64,000 nucleotides of DNA from Planktosalinus sp963977065. Its GTDB lineage: Bacteria; Bacteroidota; Bacteroidia; Flavobacteriales; Flavobacteriaceae. The stretch lies in NCBI GenBank assembly GCA_963977065.1, contig CAXBNF010000001.1, positions 186,001 through 250,000 of the forward strand, read 5' to 3'. Made by a program: the position numbers and the translations under genes. Below, piece by piece: positions 26,060-35,253 of this stretch. The notes below the pieces were generated by a model that did no database searches, was not told the DNA's origin, and was given only the letters and a program-made list of their open reading frames with translations. Position 1 is the stretch's first letter, and each line of letters starts with the position of its first letter.

Positions 26060-26518
26060 ATGAAGCTCGATTTTAAACTAAAAAGCTTTTCAGAACTTAG
26101 TATTACTGAACTGTATGACATACTCCAGCTGCGCAGCGAGGTTTTTGTTGTAGAACAAGATTGTGTCTATCAAGACATTGACGGAAAGGATGAAAAAGCA
26201 CTACATCTTTTTGCTTACAAAAATAAAATTCTTGTAGCATATGCACGTCTTTTTGGACCCGGTGATTATTTTAAAGAGGCAAGTATTGGGAGGGTTATTA
26301 TAAAAGAAAACGAACGAAAATTTGGATATGGTCATCAATTAATGAAAGCCGCCAACACTGCTGTTGAAACTCATTTTAATTCAACAAAAATCCATCTTTC
26401 AGCGCAGCAATATTTGGTTAAATTTTACAACGCTCACGGGTATAAAGAAGTGGGTGAAGGGTATCTGGAAGACGGAATACCTCATATTGGTATGGAAAAG
26501 TCCTCCCCCTCCCAATAG
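26060..26518 (+). CDS. elaA: GNAT-family N-acetyltransferase, ElaA-like
   Basis: A 152-residue acetyltransferase. The N-terminal LYDILQLRSEVFVVEQDCVYQDIDGKD is the ElaA signature. SIGRVIIKENERKFGYGHQLM provides the acetyl-CoA-binding motif A (R/Q-x-x-G-x-G/A type), and KFYNAHGYKEVG motif B. The substrate is unknown. The last four residues (SPSQ) and the stop codon are encoded by one arm of an imperfect hairpin repeat (26503-26543), so the native C-terminus may have been altered by insertion of that repeat. Confidence 0.88.
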   Translation: MKLDFKLKSFSELSITELYDILQLRSEVFVVEQDCVYQDIDGKDEKALHLFAYKNKILVAYARLFGPGDYFKEASIGRVIIKENERKFGYGHQLMKAANTAVETHFNSTKIHLSAQQYLVKFYNAHGYKEVGEGYLEDGIPHIGMEKSSPSQ

Positions 26519-26543
26519 ATATCGGGACCCACAAGGAGGGGAG
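26503..26543. repeat. Imperfect inverted repeat at the 3' end of the acetyltransferase gene
   Basis: CTCCCCCTCC (26503-26512) and GGAGGGGAG (26535-26543) are complementary apart from one extra C. They enclose AATAGATATCGGGACCCACAA. The G/C-rich arms stand out in this AT-rich region. It could be a terminator-like hairpin or a small dispersed repeat; there is no T run directly after it. Confidence 0.45.
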
Positions 26544-26547
26544 TAAA

Positions 26548-27363
26548 TTATCCTTTTGTTTTTATCCTTTTATCAAAAGGAATCTTCAACTGATACAAAA
26601 TATCCTCATCAGTGCTGTCATCTACTAAATCGACTCCATATCTTATTTTTTTAGTATCGTCATAAACAAAGGTCCCAAAAATGCGATCCCAAAATGAGAA
26701 CATATTTCCAAAATTAGTGTCTGTCCAAGGCATTTCCCAGTGGTGGTGAAACTTATGCATATTGGGCGTTACAAATACATAACTGATATATTTATCAATT
26801 TTTCCTAGATTGATGTTAGCGTGTGTGAAATACGTAAAAAACACACTTAAAATTCGGTAAACAAGGTAGAATGCGATAGGCATTCCCATTATCAAAACAG
26901 CAAAAAGCGCAAAAGTTTCTCTTATTACAAAATCCAGGGGATGATGTCTGGTGCCGGTGGTGACATCTACCTTGGTATCACTGTGGTGAATGATGTGTAA
27001 ACGCCACATCCATTTCACTTTGTGAAGCAAAAAATGCACGCCATATTGCGCAATAAAATCGAGCACCAAAAGCGCCAAAAGCAGCTCGGCCCATATCGGC
27101 CAGTCCACAAGATGCAATAACCCAAATTGAGAGGTTTTTATCCAGTAAAAAACTCCAAGGGTGAGCGCCCCAAAACCCACATTGATTAACATTGTAAAAA
27201 CCAAAAAAGTTAAATTAACCTTAGCGTGTTTCCATTTTTTGTAGTTGATTTTTACAAGGGCATAGTAGCCTTCCAATACCCAAAAAACAGCCAAGACACC
27301 CACCACCCAGATCAATCGCATCCAGATAGGCATTTCTTCAAAAAATTGGAGGAAAGAGGTCAT
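26548..27363 (-). CDS. Fatty acid hydroxylase / sterol desaturase family membrane protein
   Basis: A 271-residue integral membrane di-iron oxygenase. Four to five membrane segments are seen. The histidine boxes are HFLLH (about 109-113), HIIHHSD (about 123-129), HH in TGTRHHPLD and HKFHHHW (about 208-214), the set expected to bind two irons. The natural substrate in flavobacteria is not known; lipid hydroxylation is the family role. The start codon is 1 base beyond the end of the S41 protease gene, so the two are tightly linked. Confidence 0.9.
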   Translation of the reverse strand: MTSFLQFFEEMPIWMRLIWVVGVLAVFWVLEGYYALVKINYKKWKHAKVNLTFLVFTMLINVGFGALTLGVFYWIKTSQFGLLHLVDWPIWAELLLALLVLDFIAQYGVHFLLHKVKWMWRLHIIHHSDTKVDVTTGTRHHPLDFVIRETFALFAVLIMGMPIAFYLVYRILSVFFTYFTHANINLGKIDKYISYVFVTPNMHKFHHHWEMPWTDTNFGNMFSFWDRIFGTFVYDDTKKIRYGVDLVDDSTDEDILYQLKIPFDKRIKTKG

Positions 27364-27364
27364 A

Positions 27365-28987
27365 TTACTTCAAAATGCCTTGATATCGTCTAGTATCTTT
27401 TAAAATAGCAACGGCTTCCTTTATTTCAGGATTGTTGACTACCTGATATTCATATAGTCCTTCTCGGTAGAAATAGCGTTTTACAATTTCATCAGAAAGC
27501 AAAGACATAATTTCGGCTTTCTTGTCTTGCAATTCACGATCTTTTGCCCTGCTAATATCTTGCAAAAGAGTGTTATAACTTTTCTCAATATCTTGTTTTA
27601 TGTTTTCTTCTTCAGCCTTTTTGATGGCTGTATTTAAGAGACTTTCCGTTTCCGTTTCGAATGTGAAGTTTGTGCGGTTCAGGAAGCTTAAAAACTCTTT
27701 GTAATCATTTTCGCTAAAGCGAAAGCTTTTCCAGTCGCTGTGCTGATTTTTATAATAGTACTCTGTGGCAAAGTCAAAAATGCTATTTGCTTTTAAAAGC
27801 GCTGTGGTAATGGGGCTGAAAACGGCAGTTGGAAGTTCCACATCAGGAAGAATTCCGCCACCGTCATAAACGGTTCTTCCGCCTTTTGTTTTAAATTCAT
27901 TAAACGTTTCGGGTGTAGCGCGAATGGGGTCGCCAAATTCATCTCTGTTAAAATAATCTTCTGCCTGAATACACCTTCCGCTTGGAGTGTAATATTTTGA
28001 AATAGTCACTTTGATTTGGGTACCGTAAGTGAGTTTTTTTGGACGTTGAACAAGCCCTTTTCCAAAACTGCGCGCACCCACAACCACGCCTCTATCTAAA
28101 TCTTGAATGGCTCCCGAAACAATTTCGCTCGCAGAAGCGCTTCGCCCATTGATCAAAACTGCCAGGGGAATTTCAGTATCAACCGGCTCAAAGGAGGTTC
28201 TGAATGTTTGATTGTATTTTTCTATGTTTGATTGTGTGGTGGAAATAATTTCGCCTTTAGGCACAAATAGATTCACGATGTTTATCGACTCCCTCATCAA
28301 ACCGCCGGGATTTCCACGTAAATCAAGAATGATACTAGTAGCACCTTGCTTTTTAAGTTCAACGAGCGCTGCTCTTGTTTCAGTTGTAGTTTTAGGATTA
28401 AAAGCACTTAACACTATATAGCCCACATTGTCTTCCATTAGGGTATAAAAAGGCACGGCTTTTTCTGTGAGCGCTGCTCTAATTAGGGTTGTTGTTTGGG
28501 TTTTTCCCTGGCGCAGGTATGAAACAGTTACTTCAGATCCGGGAGCTCCACGCAGCAACTCGCTGGCATTGTCATCAAAACTGGCAACAATCACGTCCCC
28601 AATTTTTACTATTTCGTCACCGGCCTTGAGCCCGGCTTTATCTGCAGGCCCGTCTTTCCATGGCTCAATTATGATTAACTTTTCTTTTTGGGCGCGCACA
28701 GAAGCACCAATTCCTGTGTTTGAACCGGTTTGATTGATTCTCGCCTCCACAACATCTTGCTCATTGTAATAAACAGTGTATGGATCGAGTTGCTCCAGCA
28801 TTCCTTTAATGGCATGATCCATAAGCTCAGCGGGCACGGTTTCATCAACATAATTCATGTTGACCTCCTTATAAAGCGTAGTGAAGATTTCTATTTGCTT
28901 GGCAATTTCAAAAAAATCACTTTTAAAACTCCAGGTTCCCAAAGCAATAAGAACAGCAATGAGAGGTATTACTAATTTCTTTTTCAT
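27365..28987 (-). CDS. C-terminal processing peptidase (S41, PDZ-containing)
   Basis: A periplasmic serine protease of 540 residues. A signal peptide or membrane anchor covers residues 1-22. A PDZ domain lies at about 85-170 (GIGASVRAQKEKLIIIEPWKDGPADKAGLKAGDEI). The S41 catalytic domain follows at about 180-390. The catalytic Ser285 (GRSASASEI) and Lys310 (SFGKGLVQ) are 25 residues apart, as expected for the Ser-Lys dyad. A helical C-terminal extension follows. It is on the same strand as the DUF4349 lipoprotein gene upstream and the hydroxylase gene downstream. Confidence 0.95.
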   Translation of the reverse strand: MKKKLVIPLIAVLIALGTWSFKSDFFEIAKQIEIFTTLYKEVNMNYVDETVPAELMDHAIKGMLEQLDPYTVYYNEQDVVEARINQTGSNTGIGASVRAQKEKLIIIEPWKDGPADKAGLKAGDEIVKIGDVIVASFDDNASELLRGAPGSEVTVSYLRQGKTQTTTLIRAALTEKAVPFYTLMEDNVGYIVLSAFNPKTTTETRAALVELKKQGATSIILDLRGNPGGLMRESINIVNLFVPKGEIISTTQSNIEKYNQTFRTSFEPVDTEIPLAVLINGRSASASEIVSGAIQDLDRGVVVGARSFGKGLVQRPKKLTYGTQIKVTISKYYTPSGRCIQAEDYFNRDEFGDPIRATPETFNEFKTKGGRTVYDGGGILPDVELPTAVFSPITTALLKANSIFDFATEYYYKNQHSDWKSFRFSENDYKEFLSFLNRTNFTFETETESLLNTAIKKAEEENIKQDIEKSYNTLLQDISRAKDRELQDKKAEIMSLLSDEIVKRYFYREGLYEYQVVNNPEIKEAVAILKDTRRYQGILK

Positions 28988-29001
28988 TCTTAACGTTTTG
29001 C

Positions 29002-29017
29002 TTACGCGAAAGCGTAA
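29002..29017. repeat. Small perfect hairpin between the S41 protease and DUF4349 genes
   Basis: TTACGC-GAAA-GCGTAA is a 6-bp stem with a GNRA-type GAAA tetraloop, in the 36-base gap between the two coding regions. It could stabilise or attenuate the mRNA. Its role is not known. Confidence 0.5.
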
Positions 29018-29023
29018 ATGCTT

Positions 29024-29851
29024 TTATTCTTTAATTTTCTTTTTCCTTTTTAGGTACTTTCTTACTCCAAAAACAGCGAGCAACAAGATAACAAAAAACG
29101 GCCAAATATGAAGTAGGCCAAGGAAAAATAACGAAATACCGTTCCAGCCTGATTTGATGGCGTTCCACATTTTTTGCCCATATGAAGTTGTGATTCCTTT
29201 ATCTGTCGTGGTTTTATAAAAATAAAGGTGAATGGTGCTGTATGAAACCTGATTTTGAAGGTAGTTGAGGCGGCCTTGACGGGCTTCAATTTCTTCTCTT
29301 ATGCTTGACAGTTCACGCTCAATCTCGAGCATGTCCTTGACGGTTTTAGCCTGTTTTAAGAGTTCAAGATAACGATTCTCCAACTCACGCTTTGCTTTGA
29401 GGCGCGCTTCAAGGTCAACATATTCTTCTGAAACGTCTTGTTGTGTGATGTCATTTTGATCAAAATAAGCGACTCCCTGTGAAATGGAGTCAATCAAAAC
29501 CTGAAAATTTTCCGATGGAATGCGAATGGTCAAATTGCGAAATTCTTCATTGTATCCTTTGCCTGAACGGTCACTTTGCAATATTCCGTTGTAACGGGAA
29601 ACAAGTTGCTTTACTTTACCGTGAGTTTTTTCAAGATCCCGGGTTTGAAATCGTAGATTACCGGTCTTGATAATTTTTTGTTCTTGCAGCACTTGTGGGG
29701 CACTTGATTTTTCTGAAATTTCAAATGAAGAAGCGGGCGCCGCCATGTCACTATAAATTTCGCTTTCTTCATAACTGCCAACACGAGAATCACTCGTTGT
29801 GTTTGAACACGCTAAAATCATGCTGAATAAAAAAAGAGATAGAGTTTTCAT
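29024..29851 (-). CDS. DUF4349 lipoprotein
   Basis: A 275-residue protein from the ATG at 29851; an ATG 9 bases upstream is also possible. The signal peptide ends MILACS, giving a lipoprotein. The DUF4349 domain covers about residues 60-250: IKTGNLRFQTRDLEKTHGKV, a helical coiled coil (about 145-210) and NQVSYSTIHLYFYK. A membrane segment near 235-258 and a basic tail (KYLKRKKKIKE) end it. The family occurs in cell envelopes of many bacteria with unknown function. Confidence 0.88.
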   Translation of the reverse strand: MKTLSLFLFSMILACSNTTSDSRVGSYEESEIYSDMAAPASSFEISEKSSAPQVLQEQKIIKTGNLRFQTRDLEKTHGKVKQLVSRYNGILQSDRSGKGYNEEFRNLTIRIPSENFQVLIDSISQGVAYFDQNDITQQDVSEEYVDLEARLKAKRELENRYLELLKQAKTVKDMLEIERELSSIREEIEARQGRLNYLQNQVSYSTIHLYFYKTTTDKGITTSYGQKMWNAIKSGWNGISLFFLGLLHIWPFFVILLLAVFGVRKYLKRKKKIKE

Positions 29852-29899
29852 AATGAACATATTTTATTAGAGCGATCTAAATACAATTAACGTACCAAT

Positions 29900-30274
29900 C
29901 TAATTTTTAGTTTGTTCTATGAATTTATGCATCACTTTTTTGATGCTTTTATTCAAGAGGTCAAAATCAGGCATATCTTTCCCTACATATAAAAATAGTA
30001 GCGCATATTTTTTTGAGGAGTTATCTAGAATAAGGTTTTTATTTAACCGAAACGCTTCTCTGAGAAGTCTTTTTATTAGATTGCGGTGCACAGCGAGTTT
30101 GAAGTTCTTTTTAGAAACAGAAACGGCAGTTTTAGTGAGCGATGTTTCAGATTCGGGCACTTCAATGTAAAATAGTCGTAAAGGAAAAACCCCCACCGAT
30201 TTTCCTTCAGTAAAAAGAGACTCGATGGTTTTTCTGCTTTTGAGTTTTTCTGCTTTTGAATAGCTGAACTTCAT
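29900..30274 (-). CDS. rnpA: Ribonuclease P protein component
   Basis: A small basic protein (124 residues) that binds the RNase P RNA and helps process tRNA 5' ends. The family motif RNLIKRLLREAFR is at about residues 62-74, the N-terminal SKAEKLKSRKTIESLFTEGK is typical, and the beta strand TAVSVSKKNFKLAVHRN completes the core. Unusually for bacteria it is not next to rpmH, which is common in Bacteroidota. It is on the minus strand between DUF4349 and the M1 peptidase gene. Confidence 0.93.
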   Translation of the reverse strand: MKFSYSKAEKLKSRKTIESLFTEGKSVGVFPLRLFYIEVPESETSLTKTAVSVSKKNFKLAVHRNLIKRLLREAFRLNKNLILDNSSKKYALLFLYVGKDMPDFDLLNKSIKKVMHKFIEQTKN

Positions 30275-30360
30275 TGGGTAAAGGTAGAAAAAAAAGTCTA
30301 CCGCTCTCTCATAAGAGATTTTGAGGGATAGTTACCCAAACTTCTGAAAAACGGGATGTT

Positions 30361-32253
30361 TTACTCCCCTCCTTCAATAGCGCCGGGAGAAGCCTCATAC
30401 AAATTATCCTCATAATTCACATCGGCCATATGTCTCGTGGCGTCAATTATCATTGCAACGATACTTTCTTTTGGCGCATCAATTTCAAAGGTATAGGTCG
30501 GGTATGCCCAGGGCCAGTCTTCCAGCACAGTTCGTTTTAGATTTTGGAACGGGTTTTCTTTAATTCCTCTCATCATCCTAAGTGGGATATAAAACGACTC
30601 GCTTGTGTTGTCTTTATAGACCACATACAAATCGATGGGCATGGGCATTAAGCCCTTTCGCGCAAGCGTTATAAGAGTTTTCCCTTCTTTTTCCTCTACA
30701 TTTTCAATTGCATAATCAATGGTATTAGTTGTTTGCGTCCAATCAGTTAAATACCAGCTCAATTGAAACCCGGAAACTTTTTCGGCTGTGCGAATAAAGT
30801 CATTGGGGGTGGGGTGCGTGAATTTAAAGTCCTGATAAAAACGTTTCAGGGTTTTAGCGACATTTTCTTTTCCGATGACATACTCAAGCTGCGCAAGAAA
30901 AACCGCTCCTTTTGAGTATGAAGAAGCACTGTAAATCCAGTTTTTGTGAAAACGATCTGCGTGAGTGGATTGTGGTTGTTCATCGCCACTTTGCGCAAGG
31001 CTTAGATAGCTACTGTATGAACGGTCGTGTGGAAACTGTTTGTTTTCATTCATCACCTCGTTCATAGCCAGCGAACTGATGTAAACCGTAAATCCTTCAT
31101 CCATCCACTCGTGTTTGGACTCGTTAAAAGCCAGCACAAACTGAAACCAACTATGAGCTACTTCGTGCGCAGTTACTCCCACTAAGCTGTTAAAATTTCT
31201 TTCTCCAGTGATGAGTGTTGACATGCCATATTCCATACCGCCGTCACCTCCTTGAATGACTGAGTATTGTTTGTATGGGTAGTCGCCAAGTTTCTTGTTG
31301 AAGTACTCAAATAAAGCAACGGTTTTGGGTTGCAGGTTTTTCCAGTTTTCAAGAATCTCCGGGTTGTTTTTGTATAAAAAGTGTAGTGAAATTCCATTGG
31401 GACCTTCAATGCGATCATGAATGTATTCATCATCTGCGGCCCAGGTAAAGTCGTGCACATCCGGTGCTATAAAATGCCAGGTGAGTTTACGTCCTTTTCT
31501 GTGTTTTACTTCTTTGGCGGGATCGTCCTGGTATCCGTGGCCAATTTCATTAGGGTTTTGTAAATAACCGGTTCCGCCAAGGGTGTATTGATTGTCGATG
31601 GTAATTTTTACGTCAAAATTTCCCCAAACACCATGAAATTCGCGGCCAATATAAGGATCTGCGTGCCATCCTTCAAAATCATATTCGGCTAGTTTTGGGT
31701 ACCATTGAGCCATAGAAAGAGCTACGCCTTCAGAACTGTTTCTTCCGCTACGACGGATTTGCACCGGTACCTGCGCATCAAAATCCATTGAAAAAGTTGT
31801 TTTTTCTCCTGGAAGGATGGGCGTATTTAAATCCACTTCGAGGATGGTTCCCACGGATTTATATTGCACCGGTTCCCCGTTATGGTGTAAGCTGTTGACT
31901 TTTATGTAGCCTATTTCATCGGGCTGAAGTTTTGAAATGCGGTCGCCCACACGTCTGTCTGGGTCTGCAATGGTTCTTGAACGCACATCCATTTCGCTTC
32001 CCGGTTGAAAGGCGTTGAAATGCAAGTGATAAAACAAGCGCTTCAAAGTGTCTGGTGAGTTGTTTGTATAGACCAGCTCCTGTTTTCCCTTGTATTGATA
32101 GTTGTCAACATCCATATCGATTTCCATTTTGTAATCGACGTGTTGTTGCCAGTAGTTTGGGCGGTTTACTTGATCAAGATAATTGTGGTAAGGTTGGGAA
32201 AACCCATTTGTTATAAAAAATAAAGTAAAAATTAATACTAATGATTTTTTCAT
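30361..32253 (-). CDS. M1-family metallopeptidase (aminopeptidase N-like)
   Basis: A secreted zinc aminopeptidase of 630 residues. The signal peptide covers residues 1-19 (NGFSQ). The zinc motif is HEVAH (His363, Glu364, His367), with the third ligand Glu386, exactly 18 residues on. The GAMEN-type substrate loop appears as GGMEYGM (about 338-344). The N-terminal beta-sandwich is present. There is no type IX sorting tail. It is followed after 1 base by the S8 peptidase gene, so these peptidase genes form one unit. Confidence 0.94.
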   Translation of the reverse strand: MKKSLVLIFTLFFITNGFSQPYHNYLDQVNRPNYWQQHVDYKMEIDMDVDNYQYKGKQELVYTNNSPDTLKRLFYHLHFNAFQPGSEMDVRSRTIADPDRRVGDRISKLQPDEIGYIKVNSLHHNGEPVQYKSVGTILEVDLNTPILPGEKTTFSMDFDAQVPVQIRRSGRNSSEGVALSMAQWYPKLAEYDFEGWHADPYIGREFHGVWGNFDVKITIDNQYTLGGTGYLQNPNEIGHGYQDDPAKEVKHRKGRKLTWHFIAPDVHDFTWAADDEYIHDRIEGPNGISLHFLYKNNPEILENWKNLQPKTVALFEYFNKKLGDYPYKQYSVIQGGDGGMEYGMSTLITGERNFNSLVGVTAHEVAHSWFQFVLAFNESKHEWMDEGFTVYISSLAMNEVMNENKQFPHDRSYSSYLSLAQSGDEQPQSTHADRFHKNWIYSASSYSKGAVFLAQLEYVIGKENVAKTLKRFYQDFKFTHPTPNDFIRTAEKVSGFQLSWYLTDWTQTTNTIDYAIENVEEKEGKTLITLARKGLMPMPIDLYVVYKDNTSESFYIPLRMMRGIKENPFQNLKRTVLEDWPWAYPTYTFEIDAPKESIVAMIIDATRHMADVNYEDNLYEASPGAIEGGE

Positions 32254-32254
32254 T

Positions 32255-33934
32255 TTATTGTTGTTGTTGATTTGAGAGCGTTTCCGCCATTATAAAGGCA
32301 TTATACATATTCACCATTTTCCCGGATTTTGAAATTTCAGAAAAAGGTTTTTTGTTATCAGGTTCACCGCCTAAAATAACAACTTGTTTTGAAGGCAATC
32401 CACTGTCCATAATGATTTGCTTGACTTGAGCGGCAGTTAATTGTGGGTAGTAAGAGCGCAACATCGCGGCAACACCTGCAACTGCAGGGGCAGCCATGGA
32501 GGTGCCCATTTGGAATTCATAGTCATTATTAGGTGTGGATGACCAAATTTCGACTCCCGGCGCAAACACATCCACTTGATTCTTTCCATAATTTGAAAAT
32601 GAAGCTACCATTTCTGAGCCATATTTTGGAGCCAACGCCCCAACGGTTAAAAAGGTATCAGAAATCTCATCAAAGTTGGTGGTTTGATCATTGGGATAGA
32701 CTTGTATAGCGTCGTCATCAAGGTCAAAACCGTCATTTCCTGCTGCATTGACAATCAATACATCGTTTTCAGATGCATATTTTATGGCCTCATAGACCCA
32801 CTCAGGGTTTGGTGAATAAAATTTACCAAAACTGGTATTGATCACCTTAGCGCCGTTATCTACTGCATAGCGAATTGCCAGTGCAATGTCTTTATCATAT
32901 TCATCACCGTCAGGAACAGCTCTTAATGCCATTATTTGCACGTTTTGAGCCACACCATTCATGCCGAGGTCGTTGTTGCGATGAGCGGCGATGATTCCCG
33001 CCACGTGTGTGCCGTGCTTGGCATCTTCTTTTTTAGGGTCAGGACCAGTCACCTGGCTATTGCCGTGAGGTACATCAGTGATGTCATATGGGTCATCACC
33101 CAGGGTTGCTCTAAAATCTTCAGTTACATTAAAATGATAATCCAATCTACTTGAAAAATACTTAACTCCTTCATCAATTTCTTTGATGATCGTGGGGATG
33201 TTGTCGTCAAACTCAAACATTTGATCCAGCATAAACACCTCTCTTCCAAAAGACGCATCTTCTTCAAGCGTTTTTAATTCATCCCGAGTATAGTCTTCTT
33301 TGCCTAATTTTTGAGCTACTTTTTCGTGGGCCGGTCTGATGACTTCAATCATTGATTCATATTGCACCTTTGTGCTTAAGGCCTCTTGTTTTTCTTTTAA
33401 ATATTCTGCTTTGGCTTTTTGATAGAGTGCATATTCTTCACGATCTGCTGTGCTAATGGCGCTTTCTGGTTTGTCTTCAAATTTTGGCGCAAGCCTTAGC
33501 ATAATTCTCACATATTCCATTTGTTCCCCAACAATGTCACCCAGAAAATTCCAGCCGTTAATATCATCGATATATCCATTACCATCGTCGTCAATGCCAT
33601 TGTTTGGAATTTCATTAGGATTAACCCAAATGACACTTTCTAAGTCTTCATGTTCAATATCAATTCCGCTGTCGATTACTCCTACAATAATGGTTTGTCC
33701 TTTTCGCTTTTTGATGATTTCATCATAAGTTCTTTGAATACTCATTCCGGGAACTGTGTCATAAATTAAATCTAAATGCCACCAGTTTTTAAGCTCTTCT
33801 TTTGTCAGTTCTTTGACTTTGAGAGGCATGGTGTCAATATTTTCAATGGGAGTTGAAATGAGTGCCGCTGTGCTACCACAAGCAACTAAAGTAAATGCCA
33901 GTAAGGCAAAAGCAATTGATTTAAATGTTTGCAT
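32255..33934 (-). CDS. Subtilisin-like serine peptidase (S8), lipoprotein, with a long insertion
   Basis: A 559-residue protease. The signal peptide ends TLVACG (Cys19), so it is probably lipid-anchored. The catalytic triad is Asp88 (VIDSG), His307 (HGTHVAG) and Ser479 (GTSMAAP); the oxyanion Asn is Asn400 (NAAGND). About 219 residues separate Asp88 and His307, against roughly 30 in subtilisin. The insert is mostly helical and charged (about 140-275). It lies between the M1 peptidase and metallo-beta-lactamase genes with 1-2-base gaps. Confidence 0.94.
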   Translation of the reverse strand: MQTFKSIAFALLAFTLVACGSTAALISTPIENIDTMPLKVKELTKEELKNWWHLDLIYDTVPGMSIQRTYDEIIKKRKGQTIIVGVIDSGIDIEHEDLESVIWVNPNEIPNNGIDDDGNGYIDDINGWNFLGDIVGEQMEYVRIMLRLAPKFEDKPESAISTADREEYALYQKAKAEYLKEKQEALSTKVQYESMIEVIRPAHEKVAQKLGKEDYTRDELKTLEEDASFGREVFMLDQMFEFDDNIPTIIKEIDEGVKYFSSRLDYHFNVTEDFRATLGDDPYDITDVPHGNSQVTGPDPKKEDAKHGTHVAGIIAAHRNNDLGMNGVAQNVQIMALRAVPDGDEYDKDIALAIRYAVDNGAKVINTSFGKFYSPNPEWVYEAIKYASENDVLIVNAAGNDGFDLDDDAIQVYPNDQTTNFDEISDTFLTVGALAPKYGSEMVASFSNYGKNQVDVFAPGVEIWSSTPNNDYEFQMGTSMAAPAVAGVAAMLRSYYPQLTAAQVKQIIMDSGLPSKQVVILGGEPDNKKPFSEISKSGKMVNMYNAFIMAETLSNQQQQ

Positions 33935-33936
33935 TG

Positions 33937-34800
33937 TTATGAATTGAAAAGTTCGTTAAAAGTATATCGTTCATTGAGGCGAACACCTTTTTCGGTGTGT
34001 TGAACAGTAATTATTTCTTGATGAGCATCGTGTTCAAGAAACAAATAATAATTATTTTCAGCAGCTTTATCGAGAAAGGCAGCTTTTTCATCTAAAGTTA
34101 GTAAAGGTCTCGTGTCATACCCCATCACAAACGGGAGTGGGACATGACCGGCAGTGGGCAATAAATCAGCCATGAAACAGAGGGTTTTTTCCTGGTATTG
34201 AATCATTGGGACCATTTGTTTTTCTGTATGACCATCAGCAAAAAATATTCCAAAGTTTAATTCAGATTTAGCTTGAAATGGTTCACCCGCTCTTTGAATA
34301 AAGTTGAGTTGCCCGCTTTCTTGCATAGGCAATAAGTTTTCTTTAAGGAAAGAAGCTTTCTCCCTTGCATTGGGGTTTGTTGCCCATTGCCAGTGATTGT
34401 GATTGGTCCAGAATTTTGCATTTTTAAATGCGGGCTCGTAGCCAGTTCGGTCTTTATTCCATTGAATGCTTCCGCCGCAGTGGTCAAAATGAAGGTGTGT
34501 TAAAAAAACATCGGTAATGTCATTTCGGTGAAAACCAACACTTTTAAGAGAATTATCAAGATTGTGTTTACCCCAAGGGTAATAATAACCAAAAAATTTT
34601 TCGCTTTGTTTGTTTCCCATTCCGTTGTCGATGAGAATAAGTTTGTTGCCGTCTTCAATCAACAAACAACGCGCTGCAATGTCAATCATGTTGTTGCTGT
34701 CTGCCGGATTGGTTCTATTCCAAAGAGACTTTGGTACTACGCCAAACATGGCACCTCCGTCAAGTTTGAAATTTCCGGCTTCAATGGGGTACAATTTCAT
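33937..34800 (-). CDS. MBL-fold metallohydrolase
   Basis: A 287-residue cytoplasmic metallo-beta-lactamase-fold hydrolase. The zinc motif THLHFDHCGG is at about residues 100-109, and FFADGHTEKQMVPM and the terminal FLEHDAHQE supply the further His and Asp ligands. There is no signal peptide. The fold covers lactonases, glyoxalases and others; the lactonase-like N-terminus (LIDNGMGNKQSEK) makes a quorum-lactonase or related ester hydrolase possible but unproven. It is the first gene of the peptidase run. Confidence 0.9.
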   Translation of the reverse strand: MKLYPIEAGNFKLDGGAMFGVVPKSLWNRTNPADSNNMIDIAARCLLIEDGNKLILIDNGMGNKQSEKFFGYYYPWGKHNLDNSLKSVGFHRNDITDVFLTHLHFDHCGGSIQWNKDRTGYEPAFKNAKFWTNHNHWQWATNPNAREKASFLKENLLPMQESGQLNFIQRAGEPFQAKSELNFGIFFADGHTEKQMVPMIQYQEKTLCFMADLLPTAGHVPLPFVMGYDTRPLLTLDEKAAFLDKAAENNYYLFLEHDAHQEIITVQHTEKGVRLNERYTFNELFNS

Positions 34801-34922
34801 ATAGAAAGTTTAAAAGTCTGCAAATTAAGAAAAGCCAATCATTTCTTTGAACCTATTATTAGGATTTGTGTGATTTTTAACAATATGAGCGACACACGAA
34901 AGGGGTTTAAAAAAACGTTCTT

Positions 34923-34930
34923 TATATTTG
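34923..34930 (+). promoter_or_regulatory. Probable promoter -7 box for the small lipoprotein gene
   Basis: TATATTTG matches TAnnTTTG exactly, 20 bases before the ATG at 34951. This shows that the longer open frame reaching back to 34528 is not the gene. Confidence 0.6.
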
Positions 34931-34950
34931 AAGTAATTAACTACTCATTT

Positions 34951-35172
34951 ATGAAAAAATTAATGGCCATTGCAGGGATTTCATTTTTTATTTTCACCTC
35001 TTGTAAAGATGATGACACAGCAGACTGCAGGACGTGTAGCTCTGAAATAACAACTTCTTTTGAACTATGCAAAGAAAGCAACGGGAACGCCTCTGTGAAC
35101 GGCCAGGATACAGGAGTTGGATATTCCATCTATCTAGATGGACTGGTCAGTGAAGGTGTAAGTTGTAATTGA
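34951..35172 (+). CDS. Small Cys-containing lipoprotein
   Basis: A 73-residue protein with a lipoprotein signal peptide (MKKLMAIAG ... FIFTSC) followed directly by the acidic KDDDTAD typical of surface-exposed flavobacterial lipoproteins. The mature part has a CRTC motif and two further Cys residues. I do not recognise a family. An open frame continues upstream to 34528, but that part lies antisense to the metallohydrolase gene and upstream of the promoter, so I exclude it. It is followed 81 bases later by another small lipoprotein gene. Confidence 0.75.
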   Translation: MKKLMAIAGISFFIFTSCKDDDTADCRTCSSEITTSFELCKESNGNASVNGQDTGVGYSIYLDGLVSEGVSCN

Positions 35173-35253
35173 GAATGATTCTAAAATAGAGTTTGTTTTT
35201 GATTTTATTAATAATATTTTCATCTTGCCATAAACTAAAACAACTCAAAAATC

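Noticed and set aside
34528..34950. Upstream part of a 214-codon plus-strand frame
   Set aside because: It runs antisense to the metallohydrolase gene and ends at a promoter box; the real gene is the small lipoprotein from 34951.
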